Positions 1-4,968 of a stretch of 6,985 nucleotides of DNA are shown here, in pieces. Where the stretch lies: positions 1-6,985 of the forward strand of contig WRFJ01000044.1 of assembly GCA_009778865.1 (NCBI GenBank), read 5' to 3'. Position numbers and translations under genes: made by a program. This DNA is from Chloroflexota bacterium (lineage in GTDB: Bacteria > Chloroflexota > Dehalococcoidia > Dehalococcoidales > WRFJ01). Position 1 is the first letter of the stretch. Every line of letters starts with the position of its first letter. The notes under the pieces were generated by a model. That model was not told the origin of the DNA. It saw only the letters and a program-made list of their open reading frames with translations, and did no database searches.

Positions 1-785
1 AGTGGCTTCAACAGGCATATGCATACGACAATATAATATTAATAACGACTATTTTCCGGGCTTGCCAGATACTATTTATAATTTTTTAAGGTGCATCTTT
101 AGGCTGCGTGAGCCAGTCTGTATTCAACCGGACTTAGATAACCTAAAGATCCATGCATACGTTTTCTGTTATAAAACAGTTCTATGTATGCAAACAGATC
201 ATGCTGTACTTCATCCATAGTAACATACTCTTTACGATAAATACATTCTTTTTTGGCTGTTGAGAAAAAACTCTCAACACAGGCGTTATCCTGAGGACAG
301 CTAACATTACTCATACTGCCGGTAAGACAATGATCAGAAAGCATTTTTTGATAAGAGCGGCTGCTGTACTGCGTTCCCCGGTCACTATGAAAAACTGTCT
401 TGGCTCTTTTACCGCTGCGCGCTAAGGCATTACCTAGAGCACGTTTGACTAATTCTGCATCGGCACTCTTACTGACAGCATACCCGACTATTTCTCGGTT
501 AAATAAGTCAACTACCACAGCTAAATAAACCCAGCCCAGGACTGTTTTGATGTAAGTAATATCGCCGGCCCATACTTCATTGGGCTTCTTGGGATTAAAA
601 TCACCATTTATTAGATTGTCTAAAAAACGCCCGTCACTTAGGCTCTTTTTATAGGGCTTGCGTTTAACTAAAGAAAGCGGAAACATACCATTTTGCTGCA
701 TTAGGTATCTAATCTTATACTCACTGATCTGTTCTGTTAGAAAAGAAGGTAATGATTCTCCTATTAACTGTAGAGGGTTTGAGAG
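1..785 (-). mobile_element. IS3-family insertion sequence remnant
   Basis: Region attributed to the decayed insertion sequence around the transposase fragment. Bases 1-98 lie downstream of the transposase stop and contain no convincing gene; they may hold the element's 3' end or flanking DNA. I could not identify terminal inverted repeats (TG...CA) or a short target duplication. The right limit is set only by where transposase similarity ends (about 728) and where a plus-strand coding remnant begins (about 784). A 9-bp direct repeat, AGATACTAT, at 67-75 and 784-792 might mark the limits but could be chance. Both ends are approximate. Confidence 0.5.
99..701 (-). pseudogene. IS3-family transposase OrfB, 5'-truncated (DDE integrase core)
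   Basis: Catalytic half of an IS3-family transposase, which cuts and joins the element's DNA ends through a DDE active site. Numbered from the internal ATG at 701, the acidic residues are D47 (WAGDITYI), D107 (HSDRGTQYSS) and E143 (ACVESFF). The second and third are separated by 35 residues, the family's D(35)E spacing, and the C-terminal FYNRKRMHGSLGYLSP signature is intact. Full OrfB proteins are usually about 270-300 residues and are made by frameshifting from OrfA; here only 200 follow the ATG. The frame stays open upstream to a TAG at 789-791. Family-like sequence (ISEYKIRYL) continues to about 728, then stops resembling a transposase. The N-terminal HTH part of OrfB and all of OrfA are missing, so the copy is almost certainly dead. 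Family call is firm; the subgroup was not determined. Confidence 0.9.
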
Positions 786-915
786 ATACTATGAGGACAA
801 CTGGTATAGAGTTATTGCCGATAATGCCGGTGATAACAACACACCTCCGCCCGCACTTGTAGGGGTGGTTTGGGAGAGGATAGAGGGGAAAAGAGAAAGC
901 CCTCTAGAAATTTAA
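784..915 (+). pseudogene. 3' remnant of a plus-strand gene, CBM5/12-like C-terminus
   Basis: The plus-strand frame from about 784 to the TAA at 913-915 reads RYYEDNWYRVIADNAG followed by DNNTPPP, then VVWERIEG and a final SPLEI. The pattern Y-x-x-x-W-Y-R-V, then N-T-P-P-P, then W-E is typical of the second half of chitin-binding-like (CBM5/12, ChtBD3) modules found at the ends of secreted enzymes, adhesins and phage tail proteins. No ribosome-binding site or believable start precedes it. The same frame further left runs through DNA that encodes the transposase on the other strand. The simplest reading is that a plus-strand gene was interrupted by the insertion sequence and only its last ~43 codons remain. 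Its stop codon lies in the loop of the following terminator. The domain assignment is from memory of the motif and is moderate. Confidence 0.5.
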
Positions 916-928
916 ATCTAGAGGGCTT
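897..928. terminator. Bidirectional intrinsic terminator 1
   Basis: Perfect 12-bp inverted repeat: AAGCCCTCTAGA at 897-908 pairs with TCTAGAGGGCTT at 917-928 around an 8-nt loop. T-rich sequence follows on both sides (TTAATTTGTTT on plus; TTTCTCTTTT on minus). It would end the A-B operon on the minus strand and the broken gene on the plus strand. Its core is shared with the terminator at 2774-2811. Confidence 0.85.
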
Positions 929-971
929 AATTTGTTTAGACTCCTCGCTTTGTGCAATTAAAGCCTATTTG

Positions 972-1496
972 TTAAACTTTTACAGAACTGAATTTTGGGA
1001 AATCGGCATATCTTGATTCGTTAAGCATAGATTCAAAGTCTTTGCCTTTTAGTGGATATTGATTACCCCATTCCCCATCAAATCCATATGATACCCAGAA
1101 AACGTACAGCTCAGCATAGACATTATCAACCGAGGTGTTCATCGGAACAGAGAGCGTCATGCTTTCTGAAGGCTGTATTGTTTCAAAATCAGCGCCGCCG
1201 TTTCTAGTAGTAGCAGACGACATACCACCTTTTTCATCAAATAGCTGTAGATAAAACCTAATGTCTGCAACAGATTTTTCACCGATATTGGTAATATTAA
1301 TATCAACAATATATGAGTTAATATTACCAGAATATGAATCGTTATTATAACTGTCAACCCAGCGAACGTTCAGTTCAATCGCTAGAGGAAATTCTGAATT
1401 TATGGGCTCTTCAGATTTAGTAGCAAATGCACTTAAAGCGAAAATTGAGCACGTCAATAACGCTAAACAGGTAATGATAAAAAAAATCTTTTTCAT
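972..1496 (-). CDS. Secreted protein A, FxLYD-like beta-sandwich (hypothetical)
   Basis: Small exported protein of about 174 residues. It opens with a Sec signal peptide (MKKIFFIITCLALL, cleavage probably after ALSAFA). The cysteine in the hydrophobic core lacks a good lipobox, so a lipoprotein is unlikely. The mature part is beta-rich. Its stretch YIVDINITNIGEKS followed by IRFYLQLFDEKGG resembles FxLYD-type domains, Ig-like folds of extracytoplasmic Firmicutes proteins in which a hydrophobic strand leads into a YD/FD turn. Gene B ends at 1515, only 18 nt upstream, so the two are co-transcribed and possibly translationally coupled. Start choice: GGA at 1503-1505 sits 6 nt before the ATG at 1496; an ATG at 1502 and a TTG at 1514 are also in frame but are worse placed. 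Terminator 1 follows the stop. The role is unknown; adhesion or partner binding is a guess. Confidence 0.8.
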   Translation of the reverse strand: MKKIFFIITCLALLTCSIFALSAFATKSEEPINSEFPLAIELNVRWVDSYNNDSYSGNINSYIVDINITNIGEKSVADIRFYLQLFDEKGGMSSATTRNGGADFETIQPSESMTLSVPMNTSVDNVYAELYVFWVSYGFDGEWGNQYPLKGKDFESMLNESRYADFPKFSSVKV

Positions 1497-1514
1497 GTTC
1501 ATTCCAATACGCAA

Positions 1515-2429
1515 CTAAAATTCATAAATAGATAATGACCACATACCATATTGAATAGTTATGAGCCCAGACATGCTGTTTATTTGCGTATTAATCGCTG
1601 AAGTATTTGTGTACTCACCTCCGTCTGTGAGAGCTGCCAAAGCACCATTATTATATTTTAAAAATATGCCATTCTCAATATAACCATATTTTGTATCAAG
1701 CAGATGTGTAAACTTATAGGCGACACAAGCAAGATGAGCAACTTTATTAAAAATATAGAGCCAACTATCATTGCCTTCATCATAGTAAAGAACGCCAGTA
1801 TTATACCAGCCGCTATAGAGCTTGTAATTGGATTGGCCATTACTATTCCAGCCATTATAAGTAAATGTTCTGGGAGCTTCTTCTACATATATGCGATCAC
1901 CATAATCAGTTACTTTCAACATGAATTTAAATTCCCAATTGGTGAGGCCAGTTAAACTACCTATGCCTGACACCATATAATCAAGTTCATAATAAGTAGA
2001 CCTGGTCATCATAGCAGAAATTGACCTAGCCAACTGTTCATCTTGAGTGGTTAAGATATTACCTTCACTATCATTGATAAAATAAGTAGTTTCAGTATAT
2101 GAATAAACCATGTCAACAGTAATTAGAGTTTGCACTGCCGGTGACAAATCATAGAAAGCAATTTCCCAATCAGCCGCATTGTTTAACTCTTGATAAACAT
2201 CAATTAAATTAGAAATTACTTTTGCCTGCGTATCGCTCGGTAGTGATTTAAAAGCTGCAACAGGGTCAGATGATAATGATATTGCAGCAGCCGTAGAATT
2301 CATCAAATTCGCATTTTTAATAGCGGCTTTATTACCTTGGGCCATTGCCACCCCACCAAATACGGAGGCCATTATTAACATGGATGCCAAAATCAATCCA
2401 AATTTTTTGAATATATTTTTCATATTCAT
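1515..2429 (-). CDS. Secreted protein B sharing the N-terminal module of the RHS protein
   Basis: Exported protein of 304 residues, not recognised as a named family. The signal peptide (LILASMLIMASVFGGVAMA, cleavage near residue 30) closely matches those of genes D and E. Residues ~52-111 (SSDPVAAFKSLPSDTQAKV, then a helix ending SPAVQTLITVDMVYS) align by eye with residues ~51-116 of the RHS protein E, including DPV..F.SL....Q.KV. The last ~190 residues are rich in Tyr, Asn, Gly and Trp and look beta-structured (e.g. YNGWNSNGQSNYKLYSGWYN); E shows no visible counterpart. First gene of the B-A operon, behind the promoter at 2562-2590. AGGAG at 2433-2437 gives 3 nt spacing to the ATG at 2429 and 9 nt to an in-frame ATG at 2423, so either may be used. 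Possible roles are a surface protein docking to the same partner as E, or a stand-alone derivative of an RHS N-terminus. Confidence 0.85.
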   Translation of the reverse strand: MNMKNIFKKFGLILASMLIMASVFGGVAMAQGNKAAIKNANLMNSTAAAISLSSDPVAAFKSLPSDTQAKVISNLIDVYQELNNAADWEIAFYDLSPAVQTLITVDMVYSYTETTYFINDSEGNILTTQDEQLARSISAMMTRSTYYELDYMVSGIGSLTGLTNWEFKFMLKVTDYGDRIYVEEAPRTFTYNGWNSNGQSNYKLYSGWYNTGVLYYDEGNDSWLYIFNKVAHLACVAYKFTHLLDTKYGYIENGIFLKYNNGALAALTDGGEYTNTSAINTQINSMSGLITIQYGMWSLSIYEF

Positions 2430-2455
2430 TTTCTCCTTTTATTATTTCCTATTAC

Positions 2456-2506
2456 TCAAGTTAAGGCAATAATGTAAATGATACTTTTAGCCACCTCCTT
2501 ACTCAT
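2456..2506 (-). other. Possible leader mini-ORF (16 codons) upstream of gene B
   Basis: ATG at 2506 opens MSKEVAKSIIYIIALT and stops at TGA 2456-2458, inside the B leader and 26 nt before the B start. No ribosome-binding site precedes its ATG. The most striking sequence is AAGGAGGTGG at about 2492-2501, an almost perfect Shine-Dalgarno lying inside the mini-ORF with no ATG, GTG or TTG at a useful distance behind it. It may be a ribosome standby or regulatory site rather than a gene. Weak evidence. Confidence 0.2.
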
Positions 2507-2561
2507 GAATTTTTAAGGAAACTTTGTATATATCTTATTAGATGTATATATTCTTAGTCTC

Positions 2562-2590
2562 AATATATCATACAAGATGTTAAATAACAA
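2562..2590 (-). promoter_or_regulatory. Probable sigma-A promoter of the B-A operon
   Basis: On the minus strand TTGTTA (plus 2585-2590) and TATATT (plus 2562-2567) are separated by 17 nt, close to the vegetative consensus. Transcription would start near 2555 and give a leader of about 125 nt before gene B. The surrounding DNA is very AT-rich, so a chance match is possible. Confidence 0.5.
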
Positions 2591-2746
2591 TAACCTTTTC
2601 AATACATAGTATGCGTAAAGTTAAAAAATATTAATAAAGTTAATTATTTGTTACGATATTAGATTTTAATGTTACTAAATAAGCAGAATACGGTTGCGGT
2701 AGACCCCTTTTACACTTATTTAAAATAGCTCAATAATCTAATGTTG

Positions 2747-2794
2747 ATGGGGAGTGTTTGGCAGGTAAAGAGGAAACCCCCTCTAGAAAAGTAA
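2747..2794 (+). pseudogene. Short coding-like remnant related to the 784-915 fragment
   Basis: The plus frame reads MGSVWQVKRKPPLEK and stops at TAA 2792-2794. This parallels the last residues of the 784-915 fragment (GVVWERIEGKRESPLEI). In both copies the 5' arm of the terminator encodes PLE in the same frame, and the stop lies at the same place in the loop. An in-frame TAG at 2726-2728 bars longer coding. It is either the residue of another copy of the same gene end or only the flank of a duplicated terminator. Confidence 0.3.
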
Positions 2795-2811
2795 AATTCT
2801 AGAGGGGGTTT
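2774..2811. terminator. Bidirectional intrinsic terminator 2
   Basis: Perfect 15-bp inverted repeat: AAACCCCCTCTAGAA at 2774-2788 pairs with TTCTAGAGGGGGTTT at 2797-2811, with an 8-nt loop. Pyrimidine-rich sequence follows on the minus strand (GTTTCCTCTTT). It lies 24 nt after the gene C stop and would end the D-C operon. It shares CCCTCTAGA-N8-TCTAGAGGG with terminator 1. Confidence 0.85.
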
Positions 2812-2835
2812 ATGCTATTTACACAACTTATGAAC

Positions 2836-3447
2836 CTATGCAAACGTCCCTATAAATTCGTTAGATGCGTCATATAGTTTACCATTTTGTATATCAGGTG
2901 TTAGAACCATACCCAAATAATAAACGTGAATAAAATAATCGCCCTCAATTGCCGTCCCTATATACGTTTTTCCTAAGTTTTCAAAAGTATAATAGTATGC
3001 TTGTACATCTTTATTTATACCATACACGACTATTAATACTGAGTGATCCAACGGCGACCCAATATATTCCCCATAAAATTTTATCGGCGAATTTAATGGA
3101 GAAGATGATAAATAATATGGCGATGTGTGAATTTTGTATCGATTACCAAAGATGCTTGAAGATTCAAAAATTACAATATCTGATCTCCCAGTTTTGGAAT
3201 CCTGATATAAGACAAACATGTAATCGCCCTGTTTGGTTATATGTAGAGCTTCTGCATTATCTGTGCCAAAATATTTGGTAATTGCAGACTGGGCTTCATC
3301 AATATTATTCTCATGGATTGTATAGGTAAACATTTTATTAAAAACAAATATACCTACTATTGTCGCTAAAACAAGTAAAACAGCTAAAAATATTATGACT
3401 TTTCTAGCAACATTATTGATTTTATTCGTTTTTTGGCTGTTTATCAT
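2836..3447 (-). CDS. Membrane-anchored extracytoplasmic protein C (hypothetical)
   Basis: 203 residues, family not recognised. A short basic N-terminus (MINSQKTNKINNVARK) is followed by one hydrophobic segment at about residues 17-37 (VIIFLAVLLVLATIVGIFVF). This predicts a single membrane anchor with about 165 residues outside. The outer part alternates beta-like strands rich in Tyr and Phe (GDYMFVLYQDS, YYYTFENLGKTYIGTA) and has no cysteine or catalytic motif that I recognise. Start ATG at 3447 has AAGGTGAG about 6 nt upstream. It follows gene D after a 35-nt gap with no terminator, so the two are one operon ending at terminator 2. It might be an anchor or receptor for D. An immunity-like role is conceivable because such single-span proteins sometimes accompany secreted toxins, but nothing in the sequence proves it. 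Confidence 0.8.
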   Translation of the reverse strand: MINSQKTNKINNVARKVIIFLAVLLVLATIVGIFVFNKMFTYTIHENNIDEAQSAITKYFGTDNAEALHITKQGDYMFVLYQDSKTGRSDIVIFESSSIFGNRYKIHTSPYYLSSSPLNSPIKFYGEYIGSPLDHSVLIVVYGINKDVQAYYYTFENLGKTYIGTAIEGDYFIHVYYLGMVLTPDIQNGKLYDASNEFIGTFA

Positions 3448-3482
3448 TGTAATCTCACCTTAACATTATTTTATGTGGTTAT

Positions 3483-4409
3483 TTAATAAAGAAGGCCAAT
3501 AATATTAAGTTGCTGGTTCCATTGTTTAGGGACAGTACTCAAATTGAGATTTATTGAAGGGCCAAAAAGACCAACCCCTATAGATGGCGAAATTGAAAAC
3601 GCTTGCCATGTATGAATATAGGTAAAGATGACATTGGTTTCTAGATTTTGGTAAGTAGAATAAGTTTTCTCAAGTATTACACGAGAAGTTCCGGATGTCA
3701 TGGGAGAAGCTCCAACGCCAAGAAACCCGCTGGTAGTTTCTTCAAATCCCCAGCAATAACCAGAATATCCGTTGGCTATAGGAGTCGTATAAGGAATATT
3801 GTTGCCGTTAAGATATTTTGCCGAAAACCATGCATTGCTAGAAGGGCATTTGAATTCGCCATTACCGCCCCATGTTAGCCCCATAAAATCTAGACCTCTA
3901 GCGGGAGAGCTTTCTCCTTCAACCCAAGGGCCCAGAAAAGGGTCCCAATCAGCAGTGCCATAAACTATATAGTTGTTAGTATCAGTATCTTGATAAACTA
4001 CAATAGATAGAGTCGTCTTATATTGTTTTGGATGATTAGGAGTGATGCCTTGGTGGATACTGTCAAACAAAACTAATCCTCTATTTGCTTCTTTTTTAGC
4101 TTTAGCAACTTCGCTTACTGTCATCAAACGACTATCTGTTACGTTACCATTGTTATCAAGTGTTTCTTTAACATAAACTGACTGATAAGTGGCGCCAATT
4201 AATATTGAGTTATCTTCTTCTATTGCTCTAAAACTATTAGCTCTTTCAGTGTTCCCGAAAATATCTAGGGCATTCGGACCTTTTGCTGACATTTCTTCAA
4301 TACAAATACTATTCCCGGCAGATGCCACAGCCATCCCACCAAACATAGATGCCAATATCAAACATGACGCTACGGCGAGTAAAATTTTTTTGGTTATAGA
4401 TTTAACCAA
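3483..4409 (-). CDS. Secreted protein D (hypothetical), FGG-type signal peptide
   Basis: 308-residue exported protein of no family I recognise. The signal peptide (KKILLAVASCLILASMFGG, cleavage near AVASA, about residue 31) has the same SMFGG-MA ending as those of B and E, but the DPV module they share is absent. After a possibly loose stretch to about residue 75, the mature part looks beta-rich (TTLSIVVYQDTDTNNYIVYG, then the Gly/Trp-rich GLDFMGLTWGGNGEFKCPSS). It ends in a stretch like an amphipathic outer strand pair (FSISPSIGVGLFGPSINLNL). Three cysteines are predicted in the mature part. Translation appears to start at TTG 4407-4409 behind GAGGT at 4417-4421; no ATG in frame has a better site. 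First gene of the D-C operon, divergent from gene E across 559 bases. Confidence 0.8.
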   Translation of the reverse strand: MVKSITKKILLAVASCLILASMFGGMAVASAGNSICIEEMSAKGPNALDIFGNTERANSFRAIEEDNSILIGATYQSVYVKETLDNNGNVTDSRLMTVSEVAKAKKEANRGLVLFDSIHQGITPNHPKQYKTTLSIVVYQDTDTNNYIVYGTADWDPFLGPWVEGESSPARGLDFMGLTWGGNGEFKCPSSNAWFSAKYLNGNNIPYTTPIANGYSGYCWGFEETTSGFLGVGASPMTSGTSRVILEKTYSTYQNLETNVIFTYIHTWQAFSISPSIGVGLFGPSINLNLSTVPKQWNQQLNIIGLLY

Positions 4410-4442
4410 TTGTTGTACCTCATTTAATTTTATTTTTTGCTT

Positions 4443-4454
4443 AAATACGTATTT
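4443..4454. promoter_or_regulatory. 12-bp palindrome upstream of gene D
   Basis: AAATACGTATTT is a perfect palindrome 33 nt before the gene D start. It could be an operator for a dimeric repressor, but in AT-rich DNA such a short palindrome may be chance. Confidence 0.2.
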
Positions 4455-4507
4455 TTGCGATATTTTTTTACAATTGCGTAAAATATAACGCAGTTTTTTG
4501 GTAAAAG

Positions 4508-4549
4508 TTAGGCCTTTTCTCCAAAATATTTTAAATTCCCTCCTCCCAT
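4508..4549 (-). other. Possible 13-codon mini-ORF with internal Shine-Dalgarno, leader of D
   Basis: ATG at 4549 opens MGGGNLKYFGEKA and stops at TAA 4508-4510. As in the B leader, the notable sequence is an AGGAGG-type run (GGGAGGAGGG, about 4539-4548) directly after the ATG and without a usable start behind it. No ribosome-binding site precedes the ATG, so translation is doubtful. Confidence 0.15.
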
Positions 4550-4576
4550 GTTACCCAAGTAACTACAAAGTTACTT
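4550..4576. promoter_or_regulatory. Overlapping GTTAC/GTAAC inverted repeats, candidate operator
   Basis: Three half-sites sit at 4550-4554 (GTTAC), 4559-4563 (GTAAC) and 4570-4574 (GTTAC). They form two mutually exclusive hairpins: GTTAC-CCAA-GTAAC (4550-4563) and the longer AAGTAACT-ACAA-AGTTACTT (4557-4576, 8-bp stem). The spacing of about 10 bp fits one helical turn, so this could bind a regulator of the divergent D-C and E transcripts, or act as an RNA switch in the D leader. Confidence 0.35.
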
Positions 4577-4614
4577 ATATGGTTTACGTACAACTCACGA
4601 TAGAGCTTTATTCT

Positions 4615-4639
4615 AAAAGAGAATTATAATTTCTCTTTT
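4615..4639. repeat. 9-bp AT-rich inverted repeat between divergent operons
   Basis: AAAAGAGAA (4615-4623) and TTCTCTTTT (4631-4639) are perfect inverted copies around a 7-nt loop. It could be a weak bidirectional terminator insulating the two transcripts or a regulator site. No strong T-run follows on either side. Confidence 0.35.
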
Positions 4640-4704
4640 CATCAGTTCTTTCCATAAATCACCCGACAATTTTATATATTTTACCGGATAACGCCATTTA
4701 CCTA

Positions 4705-4734
4705 TTGACTGGGGAAAAGGTAGCAAGATATCAT
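4705..4734 (+). promoter_or_regulatory. Candidate promoter for the RHS gene leader
   Basis: TTGACT (4705-4710) and TATCAT (4729-4734) with an 18-nt spacer match the vegetative -35 and -10 reasonably. Transcription from about 4741 would run through the mini-ORF and the leader terminator before reaching gene E. Confidence 0.4.
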
Positions 4735-4781
4735 TAATTAGATGTTAATAAAGTAAAGATATTTTTAAGTGAGACAATGCA

Positions 4782-4874
4782 ATGTTTAACGTAGACAACA
4801 ACATAACTATAATTGATGATTTTCTTATTTCCGTTTCCTCCTGGCATTTAATCAATTCCGATAATACCAAATAG
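4782..4874 (+). CDS. Possible 30-residue leader peptide before the RHS gene
   Basis: ATG at 4782 opens MFNVDNNITIIDDFLISVSS and continues for ten more codons to TAG 4872-4874. It has no signal peptide or membrane segment. It begins about 41 nt after the candidate promoter start point and ends 12 nt before an intrinsic terminator hairpin, the layout expected for a leader peptide in an attenuator. Against it, the ribosome-binding site is weak (GTGAG only), and there is no run of one regulatory amino acid. It may be non-coding. Confidence 0.25.
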   Translation: MFNVDNNITIIDDFLISVSSWHLINSDNTK

Positions 4875-4886
4875 TATCGTATTAGC

Positions 4887-4919
4887 CCCGATCTTCTAAA
4901 GAGATCGGGTTATTTGTTT
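4887..4919 (+). terminator. Intrinsic terminator in the RHS gene leader
   Basis: CCCGATCT (4887-4894) pairs with AGATCGGG (4902-4909), extended by one G-U pair, and TTATTTGTTT follows. It stands 50-80 nt before the gene E start with no complete upstream gene to end, so it probably either attenuates gene E or stops a small leader transcript. Confidence 0.7.
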
Positions 4920-4968
4920 ATATAAGGCATGCACAGACATATAGGCACGTTAATAATGGAGGAACAAA

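Larger units (their letters stand above)
2430..2835. other. Intergenic region between the two minus-strand operons
   Basis: 406 bases without a full gene. From right to left it holds the second terminator (2774-2811), a short coding-like remnant overlapping it, an AT-rich stretch (about 2590-2740) with no recognisable feature apart from two GTTAC words at 2650 and 2671, the B promoter, and the B leader with its unattached Shine-Dalgarno. No tRNA, riboswitch or attachment site was recognised. Confidence 0.6.
4410..4968. other. Divergent intergenic region between D-C and the RHS gene
   Basis: 559 bases with no sizeable gene. It contains the palindrome at 4443, the GTTAC repeats at 4550-4576, the inverted repeat at 4615-4639, a promoter-like pair at 4705-4734, a 30-codon ORF at 4782-4874 and a terminator at 4887-4919. 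No clean promoter for gene D was found on the minus strand. None of the riboswitch classes I know was recognised. Confidence 0.6.

Noticed and set aside
2..220. Plus-strand open frame of 72 codons at the left edge
   Set aside because: More than half of it lies antisense to the transposase C-terminus, it has no ribosome-binding site, and its sequence shows no recognisable family; it also does not join in frame to the 784-915 remnant.
658..783. 5' part of the plus frame that ends at 915, taken as one gene
   Set aside because: This part is the complement of transposase coding sequence. Only the portion from about 784 looks like true protein.
1157..1357. Minus-strand open frame inside gene A
   Set aside because: Out-of-frame shadow of gene A, made of low-complexity Ile/Leu codons from AT-rich DNA.
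1658..1955. Open frames on both strands inside gene B
   Set aside because: Both overlap the well-supported gene B and lack ribosome-binding sites; their hydrophobic look comes from base composition.
2949..3281. Plus-strand frame of 110 codons opposite gene C
   Set aside because: Gene C has a good ribosome-binding site, an anchor segment and an operon context; the opposite frame has none of these.
3648..3878. Plus-strand frame opposite gene D
   Set aside because: Antisense shadow with no start signal or family resemblance.
4189..4488. Plus-strand frame opposite the 5' end of gene D
   Set aside because: It reads the complement of the D signal peptide and leader, with no ribosome-binding site.
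4475..4500. TGCGT/ACGCA hairpin followed by T6 as a plus-strand terminator
   Set aside because: Only a 5-bp stem, with no plus-strand gene upstream to terminate.
4735..4847. Minus-strand 37-codon frame starting MPGGNGNKKIINYS
   Set aside because: No Shine-Dalgarno upstream and no family resemblance. It overlaps the plus-strand leader ORF, and neither is proven.
4741..4968. Cyclic-di-GMP or other known riboswitch in the RHS leader
   Set aside because: None of the conserved cores I know was found; only a plain hairpin and a mini-ORF are visible.
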